From Candolleomyces eurysporus (Eukaryota > Basidiomycota > Agaricomycetes > Agaricales > Psathyrellaceae), in assembly GCA_027579435.1 (NCBI GenBank), contig JANBPK010000919.1, positions 618,660-682,659 on the forward strand: a stretch of 64,000 bases of DNA, given 5' to 3'. A model generated the notes under the pieces. That model saw nothing but the letters and a program-made list of their open reading frames with translations. It had not been told where the DNA came from and did not search any database. Shown here piece by piece: positions 22,735 to 34,299 of the stretch; position 1 is the first letter of the stretch; each line of letters starts with the position of its first letter. Both the position numbers and the translations under genes were made by a program.

Positions 22735-25700
22735 CTATCCACTCGAGCTATACGACACGACTAAAATATCAGCGTGTGTTCCCTTGTCGAAGATCATAGT
22801 TGCACTTACAGAATCTTGCCGATTCACCGCTGTTCCAGTCAGGACAACATAACGACGATAGTCACCTATGAATGCTGGTTGCCTTTGCATTCTTGCTAAA
22901 TCCTCAGCCACCTCGCGATCCATTAGGGATCGCCACTGGACTTCAGGAACGTTTGCCGTTTTCGAATGGAAGGCAGCACGAGCAAGTGCAAGGGCCTCGT
23001 CATTTGAAGGCGGTAACCCAGCGAGATAGTCTTGGAACCAGCGTAGCCGTCGATCAGACGCAGGCTCGCCATAGCAATGTTTACCGTCAGGTGGCGCCTC
23101 GATGAGAGCAATTTGGCCGCTTTCAATAGCTTTCAGGAGATATGAGTACAAATATTCGCCCCTATATCAAAGTCAGCGACAGAGCGCCGGGATTATTCCA
23201 TTGAAAATCTTACTGCGCCATGTGGACAACCATTCCAAGGACACAGGGTAGGATATACGCCGTCCAGAACGGGTGCTCCTCGATCCTACGAATCAATTGC
23301 ATCACCTCGTATGGTTGATGCATCAAGCTCGATGGGTGGAATGTCACAACACCACCTGGGCCAAAAGTAATTGAGCTGAACTTTCAGAAAAAAAATCATT
23401 ATCGTAACGAAAAACTCACCGACAGGAAAAATTTCCTTTACACCCCACAGTTTCGAGGATACCGATGGATGGGACCCAAAAGTGTAAAACCGCACATAGT
23501 CGGAGGAACGTAGTCGATCTCGCAAGAACGTGAACTTGTTCAAGCGCGGGAGAGCGCCGACATGGAAGAAAATCACTTGAGCCGTGTCCGGACTCGGTGC
23601 TTCTTTCGATATCGGTAGTCTCAGCCTGCTCGAAGGATCTGCTCGATGTACAGCTTGTGCTTCTTCCTTGATTCTTAGAAGGATGGTTCTCATGAACTGC
23701 ACCTCGAGCATGCTCTTCCCATTCGCGGAATCCAGGGGCGGGCATACTGCCCAAGGTCGGTTTGTCTGCTTGAGATAATCGTAGATCTTTGGTGAGAATC
23801 GGAGAATTCGAATGGCCTCATGGAAAAGAGGGCGTGTTTTCAATGAATTCTCGAATTCCTGTCGCTGTTTCTCGCTTGCATTAGTGTGATCGAAATATTC
23901 TTCGAAAGCCGTTTTCGCGCTGGGGTGATTGGTGAACGGCATGCGCGATTCCTTTGCAATTTGTTCCTGGCTGAGGGACCATGGCATAATTGTTGCGATC
24001 AAGGTATCCGGTGTCTTCAGATTCACTGGCGGTTTAATGCTCGAGGGAAGGGGAAGCCTGTGGTGTGCCAACAGCAAGTGTGCTACCACATTCCCGTCAA
24101 GATGGAGAGGAAGTAAAATAACCTCAAGAGAAGAAAAGCCTCAGTCAATGAAGTGCTACGTAAAGAGGCTTAGCGCACCTTGTTGGATCTGACCAGATAC
24201 ATGAGGAACGTTTTCCATACTTGCTTGTCCTCCGTAACTTGCAGGGCCATCTTTGCGAATTGGCTGGGAGATTGGCAGGCAGGTATTATGCAAGGAAGGT
24301 CGCTTAAATTATAGAAGTGCAGAACGCGCAATTCAGACAGAGAGCGCAGTAACATGGAAAAGCGAAGCCCTGATTGTTTGACATCTGTTTCTTCTTCGAT
24401 GGAGACCTTGAATGCAGTAACACTGCCGTCGGTTTCAGCGGCAACACCAACGGTGAGTGACCCTTCCCACTTGAAGGCCTTCGTAGTTCTGTATGGCCAT
24501 CAATTTTACGCATAAACAATGACAGACATATTTTCTGACCGAGTGGGAAAGGCAGGGCCTTTAGATTTGGATGGAAGTGGCGGAGGTGGCCGTGGGTCGA
24601 CGGATGCCTCTACGGCGGGTCTTGTCCGAACATCAAACCTAAATCCATGTCACGCAGTGGGTAAGGTACGTACTCCAGCGGCGCTGCCAGTCTAGAAATC
24701 GCTTTTAAAGACGAATAGGTGTGTGATACAGAGGGAAGACTTACTCTGGTGGCATAATGGATTGCAAGAATTCATCAGCACCACTTAGGGAAGGCGTCCT
24801 TTCTAGTCGTTAGCTCGGGCCAACAGCGCGAATCCAAATAATGTGATGTACCTAAAGGAATCCCCTCCGAAAGAAAAATTAGGGGGCTCGAGCTCGAGCT
24901 CAGTTGGGGTCTGAACCATCGGAATGTCCAGGAGGGTGGCAGTTATATGGGGCGATGAAGGACCGGCATTCAAAGAGGCCAAAGTGGGCTCCTCGTGAAT
25001 AATGGAAGGAGAGATAATTTGTGAGGTTTTGCGGAATCCCGTGGACATAATCGTCGACGACCCAGTTCGAACCGGAGACAACTTCGGTTTCGTAGATGGG
25101 CCACTCATCTTCCTAGGAAGCATGGGCGCCAAGGCACCTTGCCCTAGACGCTGTTTCGTTGAGATCCCGCTGTTGCTCGATTCCGGCTCGTGTGGCATAG
25201 CTGCAAGTTTGGCATGTGGATTCGGTTGCGCCTTCGTTCTCATGGGCAAACTGGGCACACTTTGCCTGGCAGGCAAGGGTGGGACAGTCTGGCGCACTGG
25301 GAGTGGCGGCAACTGTGCTGGTGGTGGCGGGACCGTGTCTGCATCAATACTCATTTCGTTATCTACCTCTGAGAAGAGGGAATTGGGAGAATCAGTGATC
25401 GAAAGAGGAGAGCTTTGAAGACGAGAAACAGTAGGTTGCTCCTCGGACCGTTTCCTCTTCTAAGACGAGGTTAGAAAAAATGACGCCTTTGGTGAGTGCA
25501 GTCCATCATACCTTTCCTCTGCTGCTGCTAGGCATATCTTCTGCTGTGACTGGTGGGCTTGTTTCTGGGGTCTCCACTGGAGTCGCCTTCTTCGAACGCT
25601 TCTACAACAACAGCAGTTAAGCTAAAGGACAAAGGAATCAAGAACGCAGGAAATTACCCCACTGTTAGTTGCCTTCACGGGCCGTCGTGCAAGCGGAGCA

Positions 25701-26595
25701 TCAGAGTCCGATTCAGATTCTATGACAAGACTCTGCTGGCCGTGAGCAGCGTATGGAGTGTATGGAAGGGAAGTATTACCTTTTTCTTCTTCTTTGTCTC
25801 AGTCTTCTTGGGAGGAGGGGTTGACTGAGGTTGAGAATCCTGATCATCATCCGTGATTTTGGGCAGAGAATTCTACAAGAAATGTCTTAGACCCGCATGA
25901 CTGGAGAGTGAGCGAGCACGGACCTTTTTCTTCCTTTCTTCCTTCTTGTGCTCCCTTGCAAAGCGTTTCCGCTCCTTTGCTGCAGTACAAGGGTGAGTGG
26001 CACAGGTCAAATTGATATTCCGCAGCACGAACCTATCCAATCGGTTGGCGGCTTCAGCTCGGTACCAACGGGCCAGTCCTTGTCATCATGTCCAATGATG
26101 TCCCNAAAAGCTTTTCAGGAGTCGCGAGCAGGACTTGTCCAGATTTTCGGCAGGCTCCCATCTACGAAAACCTGAGTACAACGGTCGAGAGATTGCAGAA
26201 AGATTGCCTACGTATTGTCCTCTTCTTTGTCATATCCATACCACTAGTCGAAGATGACCGCGTCAGGACGGTCTACAAAACGGCGAGCACACCAGCCACA
26301 AACCTTGACTTTGTATTCCTTGGTGTCCACCTCGAGTCAGACTTACGAACGAAAAAGGAAGAGAAAGGTTTCCCACCCATACAATGAGTGGTGATTGGGG
26401 AGAAGATTTGCTTTTCGCGTTTTTTTTTGCGCTTCTTGGGTTTTGGTTCTTCCTCAGGTTCCGACAGGGCGATGACCCTCGCTGCTAGGATTGCCTCTGG
26501 GGTCGAGGTTGGCAGGGGTGCGACATGAATTGTCGTGGGTTAAACGCACCAACGTAGTATTCCTCGCTCTTTTCCTCCTTTTTCTTTCGAGCCAT
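22735..26595 (-). CDS. Chromodomain protein with SPOC-like segment (possible Chp1-type silencing factor)
   Basis: Large multi-exon nuclear protein. Start MARKKKEEKSEEYYV (exon 26550-26595). The next exons complete a chromodomain: VEAILAARVI, an inserted acidic/basic loop, EVDTKEYKVK-WYGYDKEEDNT-WEPAENLDKSC, then LLKSFWDIIG. Aromatic cage candidates are Tyr in YYV, Trp in WYGY and Trp/Glu in WEP. Lys/Arg-rich exons (RKRFAREHKKEERKKK, PPPKKTETKKKKK) and a Pro-rich stretch with PPLPVRQ/PPLPARQ repeats follow. A SPOC-like segment comes next: FKWEGSLTVGVAAET, SMLLRSLSELRVLHFYNLSD, LPCIIPACQSPSQFAKMAL, WKTFLMYLVRSNK. The C-terminal ~350 residues (AQVIFFHVGALPRLNKFTF, VGGVVTFHPSSLMHQPYEV) form a folded domain I cannot name. 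The N at 26105 must be dropped to read SFWDIIG. One-gene status is inferred from continuous plausible splicing; exon borders in the middle are approximate. Confidence 0.68.
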
Positions 26596-26695
26596 GCTGT
26601 AGCTGGAAGGGTGATGGAAGATGGCAAGCAGGTAGGCGCCTGAAACCGTTTGGACCGTCTTTCCCACGGAGACGCCCCTTTAAATAGAGACTTGG

Positions 26696-28356
26696 ATGGC
26701 ATCTCTCTATCCCTCAATGCATTTCTGCCTTCAACTGCCCGAGATTCTTGACACCATCTTTCGCGAACTCCCGTTCTCCAGCCTCCCCTCCGCATCGCGA
26801 ACTTGTAAGGCATTTTCGGAGCATGCTCTCAACTGCATCTGGCGAGAGGTCTTTTGCCTCAACCACATCCTCGACGCCATGGGTAGCGATCTCTTCGTCG
26901 TGAAGACGCGACAAGACGCACGAGGACGCGCCTACATGGTCAAGGCAAGGGATACTCTGTTCTCTTTGNTTTTTTTCTCGTGGCTTACGCGTCCTGCAGA
27001 AGCTGAGAAGGCGACTCGGGAAACACGATCTACTTCGGTTCAAAACACACTATGCGCACCGGATCCGCATTTTACATCTCGACCAACCTCTTCGCTCCTC
27101 TGTAATCATCTCTGATGAAATCCTCCGAGCATTGGTACTCGTGACCAAAGGGGAGCCGGGGGCTCTAGCTCCGAGGCTACGAAAACTTGACTGGGTTCCA
27201 CGACTTGAAAGGTCATCCACGCGAACGCCACTCTACTGCGCCCCCTTTCTGGGTGCTAATATATCTTCATTGCTCATATCTCTCAATCTCTCTGACGAGA
27301 AACACAAGACTTACGCGTCCATTCTTTCCTCGCGTTATCCGTCGCTGTCTGTGGCGCACGTTGAGCTCGAGGAGGAAAACGATCAAAGACTCGCTGACGA
27401 AGCCTACTCGTTCCTTCTCGGTTGGAAAAATCTGACGGAACTGACGATTCAACACGTATCCGAAGCGGGAGCTTCTCATCTCGCGTCACTCCCTGCGCTN
27501 AAAAAAACTAACTCTCTCAAAGCTTCTTCCGGAACGACAAATGTACCACCCCGCTGCATCCCAAGATACCTCTCTTTCTTCCTCCCAGTCCGCGTTTCCA
27601 AGTCTACAGGTGCTGATTATCGCCAGTGCCTCTGTCAAGGATACGTTCTGGTTCCTGCAACGCCTCTCACCGAGTGGCGAGCTCCAATCCCTGGACATTG
27701 CCTGTGGCTCCACACAGAGCATACCAACATGCCAAAAATTGTTAAAACTGTTGGAGCGACACTGTAACCATGGGACCTTGCAAACACTCAAGCTCAATGA
27801 CCAAAGGGTTTTCGAAGAAGCAATGATATTCATGGAAGTCGTGGCGACAGAACCATTGTCACGGTCCAACAGTATCGACCCATCGCCTCTTCTGTGCTTC
27901 CGAAATCTGCGCTTCCTCCAGGTGGACCTGTGTGGTGGAATCGGCCTCACACCCAATATCATCGAGCGGATGTGCTCGACGTGGACCAACCTGACCCACC
28001 TCCTCCTGGAAAGCTGCCCTATACCATTTCTACCAGCTATCACCCACCGTCATTTCCTTACTTTGCTCAATGCCTGTCCCGAAATGGTCGAAGTAAGGGT
28101 TCAATTCGATGCCTCCAATATCACGGATCCCGACCTCGTGCCTACCGGAACCCACCCACTTCGGGACCTGTGGCTGGAGCTCTCCAACTCCCCCATTTCC
28201 GATCCCCGGCGCGTCGCGAGGTTCTTTTCCACCCATTTCAATGTTGTCTCGTTGTGTTGTGACATGGACGAATACCAGTACCCAACTTACCACCAGAACT
28301 TCTTCCTGTGGCATCGATGGCAGCAAGTTCGAGATAGGTTAATTGAAGAAACTTAG
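26696..28356 (+). CDS. F-box protein with LRR-like C-terminus
   Basis: Probable substrate receptor of an SCF ubiquitin ligase, of the expanded agaricomycete F-box type. The F-box is near the N-terminus: LPEILDTIFRELPFSSLPSA followed by SRTCKAFSEHALNCIWREVF. After an intron (26945-26999, GC donor) the second exon gives KLRRRLGKHDLLRFKTHYAH and then repeated leucine-rich segments (LTELTIQHVSEAGASHLASL, ELQSLDIACGSTQSI, LRFLQVDLCGGIG) to an end at RDRLIEET. The N at 27500 before seven A is spurious: without it LPALKKTNSLK runs into the downstream frame. The N at 26969 is inside the intron. Start-to-start distance to the divergent chromodomain gene is only about 100 bp. Confidence 0.8.
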
Positions 28357-28684
28357 GACAGAGAGAGATGCACATAGTGGTCGGCATGTTGTTTTCACTC
28401 CTGCCTTTACTTGCATACCTGTATATCTGCTATCTTGCTTCTTGCTATACTGTAATGGTTTTTTACATATATGAATTGCAAATGGTATCTCAAATGGTGC
28501 ACATGGCGAATGACAACGTTCCAAAAACATGACTTGAAGGATATGGCAAACGTCCAACGATACAGATTAGTGTGCATAAACAAGCAAGCAAACGCGTGTG
28601 TGTAGAATAAAAGGTTGGGAGGAGGTACGACTCTCGGACAGGACAGGTAGGCCGCGAAAGAACGACAAAAGCACCTCACTAGAA
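28357..28684. other. Convergent 3' intergenic region
   Basis: AT-rich spacer between the F-box gene (+) and Rab7 (-), probably both 3' UTRs. No gene was seen. Confidence 0.4.
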
Positions 28685-29683
28685 TCAGCAGTTGCAGCCA
28701 TAGTTCTGCGAGCTTTCCGAGTCCAACTGGATGGGGTCGGGATAGTCGACATATCTGCAATGACAGAGGGGCATCAATGAGCAAATCGGAATCAGCAACG
28801 ATCGGCAGCAGGATAACAACACAACGTACAGCTGCTCCTCCGCCTCCTGTTGCAGCGCGTTCTTCGCAACCGTCTGGAAGGCTTGCTCCACATTGATAGC
28901 TTCCTTCGCGGATGTTTCAAAATAGGGAATGTTCCCTTTGGACTGGCACCAGGCCATCGCGCGTTTCTGGGTGACCTATGAAACGACGCCGAAATCAATC
29001 CCAAACGTCCCACTCCCTAGAGAGGCTGAAGAGAACGCACCTGTCGCTTGCCCTCCTCAACGTCAATCTTATTCCCGAGCACGACAAAAGGGAAGTTCTC
29101 CGGATCGTGCGGGCTGGCTTGAATGAGGAATTCGTCTCTCCAGCTGTCCAACGTCTCAAATGATTTGGCGCTGTTCACGTCATACACGAGTACACAGCAA
29201 TCGGCTCCACGATAGAACGCAACGCCTAGGGATTGGAATCGTTCCTGGCCGGCAGTGTCCCACAACTAGAGAGAGGAAGAGAGAGGGAGGGGTTCGAACC
29301 GATGGGGTAAAGGGGCAGGTATCTAGGAAACGCACCTGCATAGTCACTAGTCGATCGTCCACCATGACCTCCTTCGTCAAGCTTTGGTCGAGGGGGGGTG
29401 ATTAGGCTCCAGTTGCAAGGGGTGGAGCGGAGGGGTTAACATACAAGTCTGCACCAATGGTCGCTTTGTACTGGTTGCTGAAACGCTTGTTCACATATTG
29501 GTTCATCAAGGAGGTCTTGCCGACACTTTGCGAAAAAAGTAAGGAGAATATTCGACAAAACAAGGGGTGGAGGCGACACGGACCCACTATCTCCTAGGAT
29601 GATAACCTGGAAGGCAGCGCGGTGAGCTCGCTAGCACAGAGTGAGGACTAGATATCACGTACCTTGAGCAATACACGACCCAT
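28685..29683 (-). CDS. YPT7: Rab7-type small GTPase
   Basis: Rab GTPase for late endosome/vacuole fusion. Spliced order: [32 protein letters not shown] (P-loop), YKATIGAD (switch I Thr), [20 protein letters not shown] (switch II), [32 protein letters not shown] (NKxD), [15 protein letters not shown] (ETSAK), tail NYGCNC. The C-terminal Cys-Asn-Cys is a CXC double-prenylation signal. The Rab7 assignment rests on the YKATIGADF effector loop, the [20 protein letters not shown] segment and the CXC tail. At least seven introns. The first exon (ATG to LLK) is very short. Divergent from ATG16. Confidence 0.94.
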
Positions 29684-29858
29684 GGTGAGAGGATTCGATA
29701 AGGGGGGACAGGAGAGATAAGTAGCAGAGGCAAGCGACAGTGGTACGGTGAGTCGTTCGGTGTGGTCCGTATTTGGCATTCAAACTCCGCTGACGGGCAA
29801 CAGGCTGGCCGCGGCAGCGCTAGCAGACTCATCTTACCCTTACCCATTCCTCAGCACC

Positions 29859-30795
29859 ATGGCAGAACCCTCCTGGCAAGAAGTCCTCCGGCTGCGACTG
29901 GCAGAGCGCAACGAGCGCGAGGCCGTCTTCGGCCCCTTCATCGAGCAGTGTATGTCATTTTATCGGCCATTCCTTGGATCATACTAATTCTACTGGATGG
30001 GAAAAGATCGAAGGCTTGCTCAGCAGACAAAGCTCTTGAAAGAACGAAACGCCTCTTTATTGCGGGCTGTGAGCTCCGTCAAGACCAATCCCAGTGCCTC
30101 AACTGTGTTGGTAACAAGCACAGGCGAAGAGTGCGTGGTTCCCTATTTCGCTCCATCACCTAAAAACTGACTGTTTTGAAACTAGTGGCAACCCGGTCCA
30201 GACGGCCTATATCGCGTCCCTGGAATCGCAGATATCTTCGCTTCGCGATGAATTGGCGACTGTGTATAAGACACAGAGCCAAAACTCGCAGCGTCTGCTG
30301 TCCATGAACGAAACTCTTCGCGAGAAAGAAGAGGCTATTCGAATCGAGGTTGAGAACCTGAGGAAATCCAACGATGAGCTCGGCGGTCTTAGGAAAAAGG
30401 TGGACCAGCACAACGAGCTCATGACCGAGAAAGATAGAACCGTTCAAGTATGTGCAAACTTGCCCCCAACACCTGCACCTCACTGACAAATGATGTCTTG
30501 TTAGATCCTCCACGATGAAATCAGCACCCTTCAGCTGGAGCTTGGCCAGATTGAAGAAAGAAATCAGACGCTGTCAAAGGATAACGCGAAACTCTTGCAG
30601 CGATGGTTGGACGCTAAACAGACCGAGGCCAACAAGATGAATGAGGTGAACGAGTTGTACGAAGAGATGCGATCCCGTCATACCACCTCGAGCTCGGGAA
30701 ACGGGGAGCGTCTCCACAACCACCACCATCCGAGAATGAAGGATGGAGTGTCGTCGCCAACGGCCAGGACGGCGGATCTGACACCGAATGGTTGA
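29859..30795 (+). CDS. ATG16: Autophagy protein 16
   Basis: Coiled-coil partner of the Atg12-Atg5 conjugate at the phagophore. The N-terminal Atg5-interacting helix reads SWQEVLRLRLAERNEREAVF-GPFIEQ. A short intron is followed by YRRLAQQTKLLKERNASLLR and a long coiled coil (SLESQISSLRDELATVYKTQ, EEAIRIEVENLRKSND, ILHDEISTLQLELGQIEERN, NAKLLQRWLDAKQTEANKMN). It ends HTTSSSGNGERLHNHH...LTPNG. No WD40 repeats, as in fungi. Four exons. A second open frame over the last ~130 nt would instead give an acidic tail ending EWLIVEDEDNP; the LTPNG end is preferred because it needs no frame change. The divergent partner Rab7 acts in the same degradative route. Confidence 0.88.
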
Positions 30796-31163
30796 TTGTG
30801 GAGGATGAAGACAACCCTTAAGCCATGGTTTATATACTCTTTTGGTTCTTGGGACTTAGAATATACCCTTTTAATCTTATATCCCGTGACGTTTCGGAAA
30901 TGAGGTTGGAGGGCATCNAAAAAAAGACGAACTTCAATTGGAAATACATAAGAACGGCAGTCGAACGAGGAAAGAAGACATCAAGAAAAGAGGAAAGAAG
31001 AAGNAAAAAACAGAATTAATTGATTGGACTCGCAATGATAACTTGGGGAAAGCATTGGCAGATTGCACGTCAAGAAGAGCTGGTGAAAGTGGTTGCAAAG
31101 GAATGACTAGCGGCCAGGTGGATAAAGCGAGGTCATGTTGGCGAAGAAGAAATGGGAAATGAT
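30796..31163. other. Convergent 3' intergenic region, purine-rich
   Basis: Between ATG16 (+) and the RRM gene (-). It is A/G-rich with two homopolymer-associated Ns (30918, 31004). No coding signal. Confidence 0.4.
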
Positions 31164-32647
31164 TTAAGCGGGGCCTTGCATTGTGGCGTCACCAGCCTGT
31201 TGACCGGAAGCTTGCTGTCCGTAATATCCTATGCCAACTCAGTCTTTTACGAAATCTGTTTCGTAGATTAGAGCGACTCACCTCCCCAGTAGTTGGAATA
31301 ATAGTTGGGATCAGCGCCCCACTGAGCCTGTCCAGGCTGTCCAGCAGGTGCCGCGTCACCAGGAGGCTGAGCACCAGCAGGGATCCCTAGACCTCCGGCA
31401 GCGTTGGGCTGAGGCATGCCAGGAGCTGCGGCAGCCACCCCCGCTGCACCGGCGGCCTGACCAGGGAAGCCTGCGAAGCCCGGGAAACCATATTGACCAT
31501 AAGAGTTGGCCTGGGGCATTCCATACATAGGCTATCAGAAATGAGTCAGTAAAGGAAGATTCAAAGAGAAGAACTGGAACTGACCATGCTTCCATACGGA
31601 GCGGCGGCAGGTGCTGTAGGGCTAGCAACAGCTCCAGCTGGCTGTGCACCACCTGCATCGGCGCGATCCTTGCCCCAGCTGCATTTGATAGGACGGCCAT
31701 GGACCATCTGACCTTGAAGTTGGACAATGGCCATAGCAGCATGCTCATGGGTGTCGAGCTTGACAAAGGCAAAGCCACGGTCAGCCTGCATGCGGATCTC
31801 CGAGAGATAGCCGATAGACTGGAAGAGGGGAATCAAATCGGCCTGTGTGCAGTATGGAACGAGGTTCCCAACGTAAACAGTGGTGTTGTAGGGCGCGGTC
31901 TGCTGAACGACTGTTTCGTACGAGAGAGGGCCACCTTGGAAGTTGATAGGGGCAGGAGCGCCTCCACCGCTGGCGATGCCTCCTCCTGGACGGGGACCAA
32001 CACCAGGAGCCGGGGCGCCTTGAGTTTTCTGGTTGGCCCAGTTGACGCGGATAGCGCGGGATCCGAGCCATTCGCCGTTCATGGTAGCGATGGCCTGCTC
32101 GGCGTCGGTCTTGTCGCGGAAAGCGAGGAAACCATAACCGCGCGACTTGCCAGAATTCATGTCCCACATCACGCGAGCATCAGAGAGAGTTCCAAAGGCA
32201 CTGAAAGCCTTTCCGAGGACCTCGTCGTTGACCTCTGGGCTGAGATCGCCGACGAAAACGTGGTAGTGGCCGGAAGTATCCTCCTTGTTCTGCTGTCCCT
32301 GATATGCCCAGTTGACTCTGATCTCGGTGTCGAAAATTTTGCGACCGTTCAGGGTCTGGAGGGCTGTCTCGGCAGCGCGCATGTCCATGTACTCGACGAA
32401 GCCGTAGTTGAGGCCGCCGTGCTGGTAGTTGCGGTCGGGGATGATTTTGACATGCTGGACGGGGCCTGCGACGGCGAAGATCTCTGTGAGCATGTACTCT
32501 GTGACCCTGGGGCTGAGATTGCCGACGTAGAGATGGGCCCGTCGCTGGAGGGGGACGATACGGGGATCGATGAATACGCGACGGGGGAGGACGTGGAGGA
32601 AGACATACCGGGGCCTCAGCTACACCTCCCATGCCCATTGGATTCAT
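31164..32647 (-). CDS. PUB1: Pub1/TIA-1-type RNA-binding protein with three RRMs
   Basis: mRNA-binding protein of the Pub1/TIA-1/Nam8 group, expected in stress granules or in splicing/stability control. After MNPMGMGGVAEAP and an intron come RRM1 (AHLYVGNLSPRVTEYMLTEI, then GGLNYGFVEYMDM), RRM2 (HYHVFVGDLSPEVNDEVLGK, then SRGYGFLAFRDKTDAE) and RRM3 (TTVYVGNLVPYCTQADLIPL, then DRGFAFVKLDTHEHAA). Each has RNP2 and RNP1 aromatic residues. The C-terminus is Gly/Ala/Gln/Pro-rich (FPGFAGFPGQAAGAAG) and ends YYGQQASGQQAGDATMQGPA after a small last exon; stop 31164-31166. Its coding strand shows strong third-position bias, so the antisense strand is also open over about 950 nt; that antisense frame is not a gene. 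Confidence 0.92.
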
Positions 32648-32689
32648 GATTCAAAAGATGAATGAAGATGAAACCTGCGATAGATCAGC

Positions 32690-32815
32690 GGGGGGACGGG
32701 GGAGCGACGAGACGGACGGACAAGAGACAGAAAGAGGAGAGGAGACAAAAGGAGATAAAANGAGAAGAAAAGAGGAGAGATACGGAGACGAGACGAGACG
32801 AGACGAGAGAGCGAG
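32690..32815. repeat. Polypurine tract with GAGAC pentanucleotide repeats
   Basis: Almost pure A/G on the plus strand, with four perfect GAGAC units at 32785-32804. On the coding strand of the RRM gene it is a CT-rich tract just upstream of the ATG (32647), a usual position for fungal promoter/5' UTR pyrimidine stretches. The N at 32761 interrupts it. Confidence 0.6.
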
Positions 32816-32874
32816 ATGACCGTCAGCAGGAAACCAGTTTCTGGCCCGCGTGGGAAAATTTGTCATATTTCTAT

Positions 32875-33890
32875 CTACTTGCTAGGTACGCTCAGCAGCA
32901 CATTGGCCCCGTCTCCGCTCGGGATATACGTCACATTGGGATTCCCCGCCAGCGACTGCACGATTGCCTTGCTGGCCTCGATCTTGCGCAGCGCAACGAA
33001 GCCCTGCCCCGCCTTGTCCAGCGCCTGTGAGATCGTCTGCGCCGCCTCTGCCTCGCCCTCTGCCCGGATGACCGCCGCCTGTCGCTCCTGCTCCGCCTTT
33101 TCAACAATAAACTTGGCCCGTTCCGCATCCTGCTGGGCAATTTGCTTGGCTTCAACCGCTTGCGTGAATTCCTGCTCACAGTCAGCGACTACGTTTTTCT
33201 TTGCGGGCAGAGGCATACCTTTCCAAAGGTCAAATGGGTGATGGAAACATCCTCCAGCTTAATGTTGAACTCTCCCGCACGCTCTAGCAGGTCCTTGCGG
33301 ATGCGCGACGACACCACTTCACGCTGGGTAATCAGCTCCGCCGCATCGAACTGCGCAACAATGGCCTTGAGCACTTCGTTGCCAATCGACGGCAGCACCC
33401 TCTCGTCATAGTCCATGCCCAGGTTCTGGTAAATTTTGGGGAGGTGGTCGACGTCCGGTCGGGACAGAACACGCAGTGTGATGGAGACCATCTGCATGTC
33501 TTTTGAGCCAGTAGTAGTCGAGATATTCTGTCCAATATATCAGCAATTAGTTTACTGCCAACTTGAGCAACGCACTCGTGGTTTAATACGACAGTCGTAG
33601 AGAATGGCCCGTTGAAGCCATGGTACAAGGAAATGTGTCCCTTCACCAGTTGCCTGCTCTGTTTTTAGCACTTTCCACACTACCCCAGTCTGCTGCACAC
33701 ACCTGGCTCTTGACGCCGGAGAAACGGTCGAACATCACAGCTCTGAACCCTCCCGGAACGTCGTAGAGACTTGCATTCACCGTCGCGAGTCCAATAGCAA
33801 CCGGTACTGTGCTCCGTGAGATGAGTTTTGCTGAAATAGAGTGGAAGACATACCAATAAGACGGCTCGCATTCTGAACAAAGGCTGCCAT
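32875..33890 (-). CDS. PHB1: Prohibitin-1
   Basis: Ring-forming scaffold of the mitochondrial inner membrane (PHB1-PHB2 complex, chaperone of m-AAA substrates). [24 protein letters not shown] forms the N-terminal membrane helix, followed by [120 protein letters not shown] and the coiled coil [20 protein letters not shown], ending [12 protein letters not shown]. This is a full-length PHB1 of about 280 residues. At least four introns. Confidence 0.95.
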
Positions 33891-34299
33891 CGTCGTTGAA
33901 TAGTGCAAGTAATTTCCAGCAAGTTGTCGATGATGTTACAGAGCAGCACAAACAAATCACAACGCGTCCAGGCGGCATCGGCACACCCTCGGGCCGCCCC
34001 GTGTCAGAAAGTCAAAGCGGTTGCCTTCAAATACCATGTCCCTTCAGTATTCTCCGTCACATTTCAGTGTTGCCCCAAGCTGCTGCCAGGATATTCAAGG
34101 ATGCATCATGATAGAAATTTTTATTAGTCTATGAATAAAACTGCTCTCCGAGGTACGGTCACCAAAGGCAGGGATACATGCCAACTTAAAGTTTGCACCA
34201 TCCCGCGACCAAATCACTAACAGCGAAAAAGCGTGGGTCGTTATACACCCTATACCCGAGATCCAGAACCAAGCGGAGACAGCAAGGATGCAGGACAAG
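33891..34299. other. Start of accessory island, no gene seen
   Basis: Upstream region of prohibitin and left flank of the repeat island. No supported coding sequence. Confidence 0.35.

Noticed and set aside
29281..29310. GGGTTCGAACC, a tRNA T-arm-like motif
   Set aside because: Falls in a Rab7 intron; no D-arm, anticodon arm or acceptor stem can be drawn around it.
31699..32649. 316-codon open frame on the plus strand
   Set aside because: It lies exactly antisense to three well-supported RRM domains; its openness follows from codon bias, and the translation is low-information Asp/Glu/Val-rich text.
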